Assembly: GCA_910589055.1 (NCBI GenBank)
Contig: CAJURN010000009.1
Coordinates: 1-64,000 of the forward strand
Direction of reading: 5' to 3'
Source: an uncultured Muribaculaceae bacterium
Lineage (GTDB): Bacteria; Bacteroidota; Bacteroidia; Bacteroidales; Muribaculaceae
DNA length: 64,000 bases
The position numbers and the translations under genes are program-made. Below are positions 25,255-34,300 of this stretch, piece by piece. The notes beneath the pieces are model-generated. The model did no database searches, had not been told where the DNA came from, and saw nothing but the letters and a program-made list of their open reading frames with translations. Each line of letters begins with the position of its first letter. Positions within the stretch are counted from its first letter, which is position 1.

Positions 25255-25662
25255 TTAAAGCCACTTGGCAAAAGCCTCGGCCAGACGCTCGCCACGCGAC
25301 AGGCGTCCATTCTCAAGACAGGCAACAAACACCTTGGCCTTTACCACCGGGGCGCCGTTTTCCTTATAGATATCCTGTTCGAAAACGAACTGCGCTCCCT
25401 TGCGGCCAAGGCGCAACTTGCTCACCATCCTGTCGCCGAGGCCGAGAGGATGCTTGTATTCAATCTCCACTTTTGAAAGCACGGGGTCGATGCCCGACTC
25501 ATGCATCTGCCGGAACGACAAGCCCGCCCATTCGCAAAACTCATGGCGCGTGTGCTCGAGATAATGCAGGTAAACGGCATTATTGACAATGCCCTCCACA
25601 TCAACCTCATAATCGCGCACCTTCATGGGCAATTCAAATATGTATGGTCTTGAATCAGTCAT
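25255..25662 (-). CDS. acyl-CoA thioesterase, hotdog fold (4HBT type)
   Basis: A 135-residue protein of the 4-hydroxybenzoyl-CoA thioesterase / YbgC group. The conserved segment VEGIVNNAVYLHYLEHTRHEF (residues 21-41) corresponds to the family motif DxxGxVNNxxYxxYxE that begins the hotdog helix. It probably hydrolyses short or medium acyl-CoAs. It is the first gene of the run with dprA, downstream of a TATTTTTGC promoter. The substrate cannot be told from sequence. Confidence 0.87.
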   Translation of the reverse strand: MTDSRPYIFELPMKVRDYEVDVEGIVNNAVYLHYLEHTRHEFCEWAGLSFRQMHESGIDPVLSKVEIEYKHPLGLGDRMVSKLRLGRKGAQFVFEQDIYKENGAPVVKAKVFVACLENGRLSRGERLAEAFAKWL

Positions 25663-25683
25663 ATCTTTTCAACTAATGAAAAA

Positions 25684-25692
25684 GCAAAAATA
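25684..25692 (-). promoter_or_regulatory. promoter -7 element of the thioesterase-dprA unit
   Basis: On the minus strand TATTTTTGC fits TAnnTTTGC, 22 nt upstream of the start codon. Confidence 0.45.
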
Positions 25693-25798
25693 ATAAAAAT
25701 CATTATAACATCGCCGAAAGCGGCAATCTTTTTTGTCTCCCCGGCGTCATGTCGGGCGATTTTGGGCGCCGGAAGACATCTGTTTCCAAGAAAAGCAT

Positions 25799-25807
25799 TA
25801 ACTTTGC
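25799..25807 (+). promoter_or_regulatory. promoter -7 element of the nucleotidyltransferase-tgt unit
   Basis: TAACTTTGC fits the consensus exactly and lies 43 nt before ATG 25850. This makes an upstream alternative start at 25808 unlikely. Confidence 0.6.
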
Positions 25808-25849
25808 ATGTTTTTATGCATTAACATATCAAAGATATTAAAGAAACTT

Positions 25850-26758
25850 ATGAAACCGACATTATTCGTTCTTGCCGCAGGCATGGGAAGCCGTTACGGA
25901 GGTCTCAAGCAGCTTGACGGCGTTGGTCCGCAGGGCCAGACTATAATGGACTACTCTATCTATGATGCTCTTCAGGCCGGATTCGGAAAAATCGTTTTTG
26001 TTATCCGCCACGATTTTGAGGACGCCTTCCGCGAAAAAATTCTCAGCAAATACAAAGACCATGTACCCGTGGAAATCGTGTTCCAGTCGGTTGATGCCCT
26101 TCCTGAAGGCTTCACCGTACCTGCCGACCGCACAAAGCCCTGGGGTACAAACCACGCCATAATGATGGGTGAAAGCGCCATCAACGAACCTTTCGCCGTT
26201 ATCAACGCCGACGACTTCTACGGACGCGACGCGTTCAAGGTTATCGCCGGATACCTCTCCAACCTTGACCCCGCCACCGATAAGGGCAAGTACTGCATGG
26301 TAGGATTCCGCGTAGGCAACACAATGACCGAAAACGGCTCCGTAAGCCGCGGCGTATGCTCGACTGAAAACGGTCGCTTGGTCGACGTTGTTGAACGCAC
26401 CGCCATATCCTTTGACGAAAACCACGCCATCACCTTCACCGACGAAAACGGCGCAGTCTGCCACCTTGACCCGGCAACTCCCGTGTCGATGAACCTCTGG
26501 GGCTTCACTCCCGACTATTTCGCTTACAGCCGCCGCGAGTTCAACAAGTTCCTCACCAAATACATCAACACACCCAAGAGCGAATTTTTCATTCCTTCGG
26601 TAGTTGACAAACTCGTGAAGAACGGCGAAGCCACAGTTGACGTGCTCGACACCGCATCCCGCTGGTTCGGCGTGACATATCCCGAAGACCGCCCCGGAGT
26701 GGTGGCAAAACTTGCCGAACTCCATGCCGACGGAACTTATCCTGACAAACTGTTCTGA
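25850..26758 (+). CDS. NDP-sugar pyrophosphorylase-like nucleotidyltransferase
   Basis: A 302-residue protein from ATG 25850. The N-terminal nucleotide-binding signature is LAAGMGSRYGGLKQLDGVG (about residues 7-25), and the metal-site region is FAVINADDFYGRDAF near residue 120. The enzyme joins a sugar or alcohol phosphate to an NTP. It resembles the group often annotated as UTP-glucose-1-phosphate uridylyltransferase-like, but the substrate is not certain. tgt follows after 8 nt and is probably cotranscribed. Confidence 0.85.
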   Translation: MKPTLFVLAAGMGSRYGGLKQLDGVGPQGQTIMDYSIYDALQAGFGKIVFVIRHDFEDAFREKILSKYKDHVPVEIVFQSVDALPEGFTVPADRTKPWGTNHAIMMGESAINEPFAVINADDFYGRDAFKVIAGYLSNLDPATDKGKYCMVGFRVGNTMTENGSVSRGVCSTENGRLVDVVERTAISFDENHAITFTDENGAVCHLDPATPVSMNLWGFTPDYFAYSRREFNKFLTKYINTPKSEFFIPSVVDKLVKNGEATVDVLDTASRWFGVTYPEDRPGVVAKLAELHADGTYPDKLF

Positions 26759-26766
26759 TTTCAAGC

Positions 26767-27897
26767 ATGAAATTTGAACTCATAAAAACTGCCGACGATT
26801 GCAAGGCACGTGCCGGGGTCATAACAACCGACCACGGCACGATTGAAACCCCCATATTCATGCCTGTGGGCACCCTTGGCACAGTCAAGGGTGTGCACAT
26901 GCACGAATTACGCGACGACATCAACGCTCAGATTATCCTCGGAAACACCTACCACCTCTACCTCCGCCCCGGAATGGAAGTGATAGAAAAAGCCGGAGGA
27001 CTTCATAAATTCAACGGCTGGGACCGTCCCATCCTCACCGACAGCGGCGGATTCCAGGTATTTTCCCTGAGTGAAAACCGCAAGCTCACCCCCGAAGGCG
27101 CCCACTTCCGCAGCCATATCGACGGTTCGAAGCATCTTTTCACTCCCGAAAATGTGGTTGACATCCAGCGCACCATCGGTTCGGATATCATGATGGCTCT
27201 GGACGAATGTACACCCGGAACTGCCGATTACCGCTACGCACGCCGCTCGCTCGACCTCACCAAAAGCTGGCTCGAACGCGGATGGAAGCATTACAAGGCC
27301 ACATCGCCGCGTTACGGTCATTATCAATCCTACTTCCCGATTGTGCAGGGATGTACCTACGCCGACCTGCGCCGCGAATCAGCTAAATTTGTAGCTGACC
27401 TCGGCGCCGATGGAAATGCAATCGGAGGTCTCGCCGTGGGCGAACCCGCCGAAGTGATGTACGATATGATCGAGGTTGTCAACGAGGTGCTTCCTACCGA
27501 CCGCCCCCGCTATCTGATGGGTGTAGGCACTCCGGCCAACATTCTTGAAGCCATTGACCGCGGAGTTGACATGATGGACTGCGTGATGCCAACGCGCAAC
27601 GGCCGAAACGGGATGCTCTTCACTCCCGACGGCACTATGAACATGCGCAACAAGAAGTGGGCCGACGACTTCTCGCCCCTGCAGGCCGACGGTCCTTCGT
27701 ATGTCGACCGCGTCTACACCAAGGCATACGTCCGTCACCTTTTCATCGCCCAGGAACTGCTTGCCATGCAGATTGCATCCATCCACAATCTTGCTTTCTA
27801 CCTCTGGCTCGTACGTGAGGCCCGCAAGCACATTCTCGACGGAACATTCCATTCCTGGAAAACGGAAATGGTGGAACGTACATCGCGCCGTCTCTAA
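26767..27897 (+). CDS. tgt: queuine/preQ1 tRNA-ribosyltransferase (TGT)
   Basis: A 376-residue enzyme that exchanges guanine-34 for preQ1 in GUN-anticodon tRNAs. Substrate-site sequence DSGGFQVFSL is near residue 92, and the nucleophile region MDCVMPTRNGRNGMLF is near residue 270. The position of the usual zinc cysteines (CxCxxC) reads GPSYVD instead (near residues 308-313), while the fourth ligand region, IHNL, is kept. The protein therefore seems to lack the canonical zinc site. The rest is full length, so it is probably an active, zinc-free lineage variant. Confidence 0.94.
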   Translation: MKFELIKTADDCKARAGVITTDHGTIETPIFMPVGTLGTVKGVHMHELRDDINAQIILGNTYHLYLRPGMEVIEKAGGLHKFNGWDRPILTDSGGFQVFSLSENRKLTPEGAHFRSHIDGSKHLFTPENVVDIQRTIGSDIMMALDECTPGTADYRYARRSLDLTKSWLERGWKHYKATSPRYGHYQSYFPIVQGCTYADLRRESAKFVADLGADGNAIGGLAVGEPAEVMYDMIEVVNEVLPTDRPRYLMGVGTPANILEAIDRGVDMMDCVMPTRNGRNGMLFTPDGTMNMRNKKWADDFSPLQADGPSYVDRVYTKAYVRHLFIAQELLAMQIASIHNLAFYLWLVREARKHILDGTFHSWKTEMVERTSRRL

Positions 27898-27935
27898 TTC
27901 ATTTTACTCCATAACTGCTTAACTCCCCCTTCACG

Positions 27936-29012
27936 GTGTTCAAGATTCTCGACAAATACATAATCAAGAACTTTCTCGGAACTTACATTTTCGCCATACT
28001 GTTGCTGTTGGCGATTGTGATTATGTTCGACGTCAACGAGAAACTTGACTCATTCATGAAGGCTCCGCTGAAGGCAACGGTGGTTGATTATTACATCAAC
28101 TTCCTTCCGGACTTCGCCAACAAGTTCTCTCCGCTGTTCACGTTCATCGCCGTTATTTTCTTCACCTCGCGACTGGCGGGCAACAGCGAGATAATAGCGA
28201 TGTTCTCATCGGGGATGAGCTTCAGGCGATTGCTCAGGCCTTACATGTTTTCGGCGGCAGTGATTGCCGCGGCGACATTTATACTGAGCGCATATGTGAT
28301 TCCTCCGGCCAATATCAAGCGTATCAACTACACCAACACTTACGTAAAGAACAAGCGTGTGGATTACGGCTCCAACATCATGCTCATGGTGTCGCCGGGG
28401 CAAATCGCATATATGAGCCGATACGACAATATTTCCAAGACGGGTCACAGGTTCTCGCTCGAATCTTTCGATGAAAACAAGCAGCTTGTGTCGCGAATGA
28501 CCGCGCAGTCAATCAAGTGGGACACGCTATACAACTGGCGCGTGCTTGATTACGTGATCCGTGATTTCAACCACGACCGCGAAAAAATCACCAAAGGACG
28601 CTCGCTCGACACCATAATACCCTTTGAGCCGCGCGACTTCCTTATCTCCTCCACCGACCACGAAACCATGACATCGCCCGAACTTCAGGAGTATATCCGC
28701 CGTCAGAAGATGCGAGGGGTGGCTAATACAAAAAGTTTCGAGGTGGAAAACCAACGCCGCTACGCCATGACCGCCGCGGCTTTTATCCTTACAATCATCG
28801 GCATGACGCTTTCGGTACGTAAGGTGAAAGGCGGTATGGGATTGAATATCGGCATAGGTCTTGTGCTGAGTTTCAGCTACATCCTCTTCATGACTATCAC
28901 GCAGACCTTTGCCATATCCGGCATGACGTCGCCCATGGTTGCGATGTGGATTCCCAACTTTATCTACGCCATAATTGCCGCCGTACTCTACCGCCGCGCC
29001 AGCCGGCAGTAG
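27936..29012 (+). CDS. LptF/LptG-family permease (YjgP/YjgQ)
   Basis: A 358-residue membrane protein starting at GTG 27936. Three membrane helices lie at the N-terminus (FLGTYIFAILLLLAIVIMF and two more) and three at the C-terminus, with a periplasmic beta-rich domain between, the LptF/G layout. The family forms the membrane part of the LptB2FG machine that extracts lipopolysaccharide from the inner membrane. Whether this is the F or G partner cannot be decided alone. It follows tgt after 38 nt. Confidence 0.88.
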   Translation: MFKILDKYIIKNFLGTYIFAILLLLAIVIMFDVNEKLDSFMKAPLKATVVDYYINFLPDFANKFSPLFTFIAVIFFTSRLAGNSEIIAMFSSGMSFRRLLRPYMFSAAVIAAATFILSAYVIPPANIKRINYTNTYVKNKRVDYGSNIMLMVSPGQIAYMSRYDNISKTGHRFSLESFDENKQLVSRMTAQSIKWDTLYNWRVLDYVIRDFNHDREKITKGRSLDTIIPFEPRDFLISSTDHETMTSPELQEYIRRQKMRGVANTKSFEVENQRRYAMTAAAFILTIIGMTLSVRKVKGGMGLNIGIGLVLSFSYILFMTITQTFAISGMTSPMVAMWIPNFIYAIIAAVLYRRASRQ

Positions 29013-29020
29013 GCGAATTC

Positions 29021-29333
29021 AGGTAATAAGGCAAGGGAAGGCAATTTAGGCAAGGGAAGGCAATGAAAGGCGAAGATTATTGTCGCCGCCATGCGTTTTT
29101 TCGAGAGTGTCTATAATAAATTACCTTTGCTCTGATTCCGGCGTCACTTCGGACGCCAATATAGATATACGATTGACCGGGCACACCTCCGGCTAAAAGC
29201 CTACGGTGTACCCGGTTACTAAATAATCGGCGTTCTGCGAACGCACGTTTGCGACTATATCTTAATCAGACAGCAATATTACATTGCCTTACGTTGCCTC
29301 TAATTGCCTTTTTACCTAATAGCCTTTACTTGC
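29021..29333. repeat. composite repeat: GGCAA-rich arms in inverted orientation around a structured core
   Basis: The left arm (29021-29070) carries AAGGCAAGGGAAGGCAA twice. The right arm (29282-29333) carries the reverse complement motif TTGCCT five times. The core between them is copy B of the structured repeat. This fills the whole gap between the LptF/G-like gene and the convergent LEA-like gene; no reading frame of note is seen. Confidence 0.7.
29129..29272. repeat. structured intergenic repeat, copy B (three hairpins)
   Basis: The three hairpins are GGCGTC/GACGCC (29140-29157), ACCGGGCACACC/GGTGTACCCGGT (29176-29216) enclosing GGCT/AGCC, and GCGTTC-TGC-GAACGC (29230-29244). Compared with copy A, the inner pair C-G has become T-A on both sides. 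A TACCTTTGC that resembles a promoter -7 element sits at 29122-29130, but copy A lacks it. Confidence 0.85.
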
Positions 29334-29741
29334 CTATTTATCGAGCTTGTCGGCGAGGCCGTGGATTTTATCGGCGAGAGAGTCGAGCAAATCGCTCGTC
29401 TTCTCCTTGACATGGTTGAGTGTGGAATCAGGGTTGTTTACCTGCTCATTGATTGCGTTCTTTACAGAACTTGCGGCCTGTGAGAGACCTTCCTGGGCGT
29501 TCTGCGCTGCTGCGGCAGCCTTATCTTTGAGATCCTGTGCCGTGTCGGCAGCCTTTTCCTTAAGATTCTGAGCGGTTTCAGCGGCCTTGGCTTTCAAATC
29601 CTGAGCCTGCTGCGAAGCCTGCTCCTTAACGGCCTGAGCCTGTTCCTTTACAGCAACACCGGCAGCCTCAGCTGATACCTTGGCTGCTCCGGCTGATACT
29701 TCTGCCGCAACCTGAGCGGCTTTCTGAGACATATTATCCAT
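29334..29741 (-). CDS. LEA-like / apolipoprotein-like helical repeat protein
   Basis: A 135-residue alanine-, lysine- and glutamine-rich protein with no signal peptide. It has imperfect 11-residue repeats such as AAETAQNLKEK, AADTAQDLKDK and AAAAAQNAQEG. These match the group 3 LEA pattern of amphipathic helices that fold on drying or membrane contact. The C-terminal 40 residues are less repetitive (SLADKIHGLADKLDK). The start could also be the second Met, three codons in. Function is unknown; LEA-like proteins are often stress protectants. Confidence 0.75.
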   Translation of the reverse strand: MDNMSQKAAQVAAEVSAGAAKVSAEAAGVAVKEQAQAVKEQASQQAQDLKAKAAETAQNLKEKAADTAQDLKDKAAAAAQNAQEGLSQAASSVKNAINEQVNNPDSTLNHVKEKTSDLLDSLADKIHGLADKLDK

Positions 29742-29773
29742 AATAAGTAGTTTTTATATGATTATATACATTG

Positions 29774-29809
29774 ACAGGTGACATGGAGTGCGGACTCCTT
29801 GTCACCTGT
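29774..29809 (-). terminator. hairpin downstream of the small barrel gene
   Basis: ACAGGTGACA-GGAGT pairs with ACTCC-TGTCACCTGT around a GCGG loop, with one mismatch. It lies between the end of the barrel protein gene and the start of the LEA-like gene. The U-run is weak, so it may be a terminator or an RNA-processing hairpin. Confidence 0.55.
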
Positions 29810-29834
29810 TTAAACGTCTCAGAACCGGAAAAGT

Positions 29835-30380
29835 TTAGAACACCACACCTATGCGCACACCGGCATAGTGCAGATCCTTGAATTCGTGGGTAAGTTCGCC
29901 ATAGACAGGACGACGCTCCTTGAATGTGTAGCCGACAATGAGGTGCGAACTGAACTTGTCGCTGCGGGCGAGGTAGAATCCAATACCGGTCGACACGTAC
30001 GCACCTGTCTGCTGATGGTTGTGTTCGAGATAATTAAGCGCCACACCACCCTTCACGTCCCAGAAAACGATGGAAGGACGGTTGCGGAAATTGGTGCGGA
30101 ACTGAACGAACATAGGGAATGAGCGGCATGAATTGTTCACCATAATGTCGGCTTCGGCGCCGACTCCGAGAAAGTTAATCCATTTGCGGCTCATACCGAA
30201 GGCCACATTGACATCGAGCGACGACATGTCGTCGCCACTCATGTCGATTGACGCACCCACATCGGCACCCCAGGTGAATCGCAGTTTCGGTCTGTTATCC
30301 AGAATGACACGCTCATCAGCCGCCGACATGCTTGCGGCATAGCCTGCCAAAACCATAATCAATAATATTATACGTCGCAT
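29835..30380 (-). CDS. small outer-membrane beta-barrel protein
   Basis: A 181-residue protein with a signal peptide (MRRIILLIMVLAGYAASMSA). Alternating strands follow, as expected for an eight-stranded barrel (FTWGADVGASIDMS, GVALNYLEHN, GAYVSTGIGFYLAR), and the C-terminus ends in YAGVRIGVVF, the aromatic/hydrophobic end common in outer-membrane proteins. It follows prmA after only 2 nt, so it is cotranscribed. No specific family is recognised. Confidence 0.75.
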   Translation of the reverse strand: MRRIILLIMVLAGYAASMSAADERVILDNRPKLRFTWGADVGASIDMSGDDMSSLDVNVAFGMSRKWINFLGVGAEADIMVNNSCRSFPMFVQFRTNFRNRPSIVFWDVKGGVALNYLEHNHQQTGAYVSTGIGFYLARSDKFSSHLIVGYTFKERRPVYGELTHEFKDLHYAGVRIGVVF

Positions 30381-30382
30381 CG

Positions 30383-31249
30383 TCAGGCCTTTTTAAGTTT
30401 CAGACAAGTCCAGCGGTCGCGCACGTCATGCCCTAAGGTCACAAGCCCGCAGGGAGCGGCTGCGGCTTCAACCACGGGGATGTCTTCTTCGTAAAAACCG
30501 CTCAGAAGCATTGTACCGCCCGAGGCGAGAACGCGGGAATAGGCTGCGATGTCGCCTGTGATAATGTTGCGGTTGATATTCGCGAGGAACACATCCACGC
30601 TTCCTTCCGCAAGTGAGTCAAGCGAAGATGCGTCGCCGAGAACCGGAGTCACAACACCGTCGACGCCGTTGAGACGGAAATTCTCGCAAGCGTTTTCATA
30701 GGCGAAACCGTCAATTTCGACAGCGGTAATCTCCGCCGCACCACGCATGGCAGCGAGTATGGCAAGAATTCCGGTACCTGTGCCCATGTCGACGAGCCTG
30801 CGGCCTTCGAGGTCAAGTGCAAGGATATTCTCAGCCATCAGGGAGGTCGTTGCATGATGTCCCGTGCCGAACGCCATCTTCGGGTCAATCACAATGTCGT
30901 AGCGAGCCTTGGGAACGTCGGTGTGGAAACTGCTGTGGACCACACATTGGTCGCCAATGACTATGGGCTGGAAATAATTCTTCTCCCACTCGGCGTTCCA
31001 ATCCTGTCCTTCCACAAAAGTCTTTTCAAACCTTATGGCAACATCCATTCCGGTTGAGCCGCAAGCCGCGGCAACCGCTGCATCGTCCATAGCCGCAGCG
31101 GGAACATAAGCCGTGAGCGTGGCGCCGGGATTAAGGTCGTCGGACACGAAACTTTCAAAACCTATTTCGCCAAGTGCGTCGCAAAGGAGGTCGGAAGCAT
31201 CCTCCGACGCCGGTTCTATGCTAAAACGCACTTCGTAGTAATCGTTCAT
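30383..31249 (-). CDS. prmA: ribosomal protein L11 methyltransferase
   Basis: A 288-residue SAM-dependent enzyme from ATG 31249 that trimethylates ribosomal protein L11. The SAM-binding motif MGTGTGILAILAAMRGA lies near residue 155, preceded by the PrmA-specific DPKMAFGTGHHATT. The post-motif LANINRNII is present near residue 225. The promoter TAACTTTGC lies 28 nt upstream and fixes this start. It heads a two-gene operon with a barrel protein, an association without an obvious functional link. Confidence 0.94.
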   Translation of the reverse strand: MNDYYEVRFSIEPASEDASDLLCDALGEIGFESFVSDDLNPGATLTAYVPAAAMDDAAVAAACGSTGMDVAIRFEKTFVEGQDWNAEWEKNYFQPIVIGDQCVVHSSFHTDVPKARYDIVIDPKMAFGTGHHATTSLMAENILALDLEGRRLVDMGTGTGILAILAAMRGAAEITAVEIDGFAYENACENFRLNGVDGVVTPVLGDASSLDSLAEGSVDVFLANINRNIITGDIAAYSRVLASGGTMLLSGFYEEDIPVVEAAAAPCGLVTLGHDVRDRWTCLKLKKA

Positions 31250-31277
31250 TTCAGTAAATAAGAGGGTGTTTAACTCT

Positions 31278-31286
31278 GCAAAGTTA
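31278..31286 (-). promoter_or_regulatory. prmA promoter -7 element
   Basis: On the minus strand TAACTTTGC matches the consensus exactly, 28 nt before ATG 31249. Confidence 0.6.
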
Positions 31287-31313
31287 ACAAATTTTTGCCA
31301 AAAACAAAACAAG

Positions 31314-31352
31314 AGCGTCCGGATGAGCCTATAAGACAATCATCCGGACGCT
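31314..31352 (-). terminator. terminator of the large surface protein gene
   Basis: On the minus strand a perfect 13-bp stem (AGCGTCCGGATGA at 31314-31326 with TCATCCGGACGCT at 31340-31352) is followed by a U-rich tract. It separates the 1015-residue gene from prmA. Confidence 0.85.
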
Positions 31353-31372
31353 GCTTTATGGTTTATAAAATT

Positions 31373-34300
31373 TTACGGGACTAATACCTTGACGGCATTT
31401 TCGCCGCAACGTACGATGTATACGCCCGCAACGAGCGACTTGCCTGAAACCTGACGGCCGCCGGCGTCGTACACTACCGCACCTTCGGGAGCAACGATGT
31501 CATTGCCAACAACCTTTACTTCAAGAGTTCCGACGGAAGCGTCAGAGATTCCCGACATTCCGGTCTTCATGATAATCACGTCTTGGTTAACATTTCCTTC
31601 CGCACAATTGACTGTACAAGGCCAAGAAGTATTATAATGCTCCTTACTTACAGTCATTTGATAATCGAGGTCATGCTTGATTACGCCAATGCTGTAAGTA
31701 CCGTCCGCATCGGAAACAGCTGAGTAGCGGACATCGCCTGACTGAAGAAGGATTTCGGCTCCGGCCACCGGTATTCTTTCGTGATAATCCAGGATTTTAC
31801 CGCTTACGGTATGCACCTCGTAAGGTGAGTATATATGGGCTACGGGGCGTCCCGACTGTTCAATCCAGCTTTCAGCGGCAAGGCCGTTTTCCGTATCGGT
31901 ACGCTTGTAGATGGATGTACCGGTGGTGCATGTCTCGAAGTATACCGACTTGAAATCGTCGGAAACGGACTCGAGTATCATAAGTACATTGTCGCCGGTA
32001 TAGACGAAGGCATCCGCAAGGCGTATCGTGAGCACTGCCACATGATTATCGGCATCGCCGTCAAATTCCGGGCTCCAGATGCCGGTGTAGATCGGCTGGA
32101 AATCTGTAACGTCGCGAGCGGTTGAAGCTGCGATATTGCGCACCTCGGTATTTTCCATCCAAAGGCGGATATGATTGTCGACTTCTTTTTCCGAGAGCAC
32201 GAATCCGTAGAATTCAATCTTTGAAATTTCATCGCCGGGATTAAGGCCAAGCTCGCCCGCAGAATAAATAAACTGCGATGTACTCTCATTATATGTGGAC
32301 GAAAGGGGTACTTTCAAGCCTGCGGCGGTAGGAGTACCGGTAACATGTTCAACGAGAGCTTCCTCGGCTTCCACCTTGACTACCGTTTCGGGGGTGTGGA
32401 CTTCAGCGTCGCCTGTCTTCAGCGTCAAATACACGGGGAACGCTCCGGCGGCATGAGGCGTGAACGCAACCTGAATGTCGGCCTCGGCACCTGCGGCAAT
32501 CTCCGGTCGGTCGGCAAGTTCGACGTCTTCGTCTCCAACGTGAAGGATAACGGAGTAATCTTCGGCAGCGACAGGCGCTGTCATGAGGTTGTGGAGGATA
32601 ATACGACCATAGCAGGCCTCATTCACAACGCCCTTCTTGGGATGGCTGTGACCCTTGACAAGAATATCACATCCGGCATCGGCAGTAGTTCCGCCAAGTA
32701 CGTTGTCAAGGCGTGCGCGTCCGGCCTCGAAAGCGATATAGCCCTCTCCGGCAGGAATATTTGAAAGCACGAACTGCACAAACTCATAATTCTCACCCTT
32801 GGTGGTGACTTTCACGTTGCTGAAATATGTGTCATACTCCTTGACGGCATCGCCGTAAGAATCAAGGCCGCCGATAGACATAAGTTCTTCCCACTCGACG
32901 CGGTCGGTCGAATGATAGACGTGCATCACGGAAGAGTACGCTTCCTGCGCGGCAGAGAAAATCATCTGCTCGCCTTCCTCAAATTTAAGTTTTGGCGATA
33001 CGAGCATGGTAACGCCACCGCAATTGGCAGCTTTCTTTCCGAGGCCGCATCCCTCATACTCATCAGCGAGGACAACTTCATTCCACGGATATCCTGAATA
33101 CTGCTCAATCTGGAGAAGGTAGGAAGGAACACCGTCTTCAAAATCTTCCATCCACAGACCGTCTCCGGCAACACCGCCTGCAACGGAATAGGACTTGTCG
33201 GCCATTCCGGTGGCACTGAAAGTCATGTTTCCGGCCTTGACTCCGGGAGCGCCGGGAGCGAGAGTGACATTGAACTCAACAGTTGCGGCAGGGGCAACTG
33301 TTGCGGGAATTGTCAGGTTCGAGGAATAGCCGTCGGGAAGAGTGAGGGCAGTAAGCTCAAGAGGCGCACCGCCTGTGTTGGAAAGACGCAGTGTGCGTGA
33401 CACGGGTGAATCGCCCACAATGCCATAACCGAGAACTCCGGCCATGTCTTTCGTAGTGCTTGCCGAAGCCATACACAGCACTATCTCAGGCTTATAGGGT
33501 TTTACAGTAACCCAACTGCCGTTGAGTCTCACACCGCTTATGTTTTCAACCACGTCGTAGCGGAAACGCGTTTCCTTATCACCGGGATTGACCTTGGCTG
33601 CGACACGCACAGTGGCGGATTCTCCGGGATTGAGCGTAGCATCAATAGGCACGGTGGCAATCACCTCCCTGTCGTTCATATATTGCTCCACCGACAAGGT
33701 ATAGTTCGCATCGCCGGGCGCAAGAGTCATCGGGCCGGTGTTTGTAACCGTGACATTATAGGCCACCTCCGTAGTATTATCAGGCGAAGGCAGAGGTGCG
33801 GCATCAAGTAATGCGAGGTCGGAGATAGCAATTGCAGCTTTCTCATCAGCACCATTGCATAATGTCTCGGCCGTAAATTCGTCAACGTTAACATTGCTGA
33901 GTTTAAAACCGAGATAAGTAGGCTCGGCAAGTTCGAAAGTCAGCTCCTTCCATGTCGAAGTTGACATTTCAGCCGCCTTGACGGTATGAAGAAGCGCACC
34001 CTTCTCGTAGGTATCGCCGGAAGGTGTGCAGGCATACACTTCAATATATGTATAGCTTGTTGAAGTTGCAGCTCGGTGCCAGATTGACACCGCACCTTTC
34101 ACGGCAGGTGTGATAAGTATATCGTCGCAATCAACGTAATCCTCGTCAGGCCAATCAGGATAAACAATTCTCTGGCGGGGAGCATACAGGTAGGCTCCAT
34201 CCTTGCCGTTGGAAGTAAACGCACGGTAATCCATGTAGTACGGTCCGTCGCCATACCAGGACTGTGAAGCCACTATTCGGCTCCAGCCTTCGGGCGCAAA

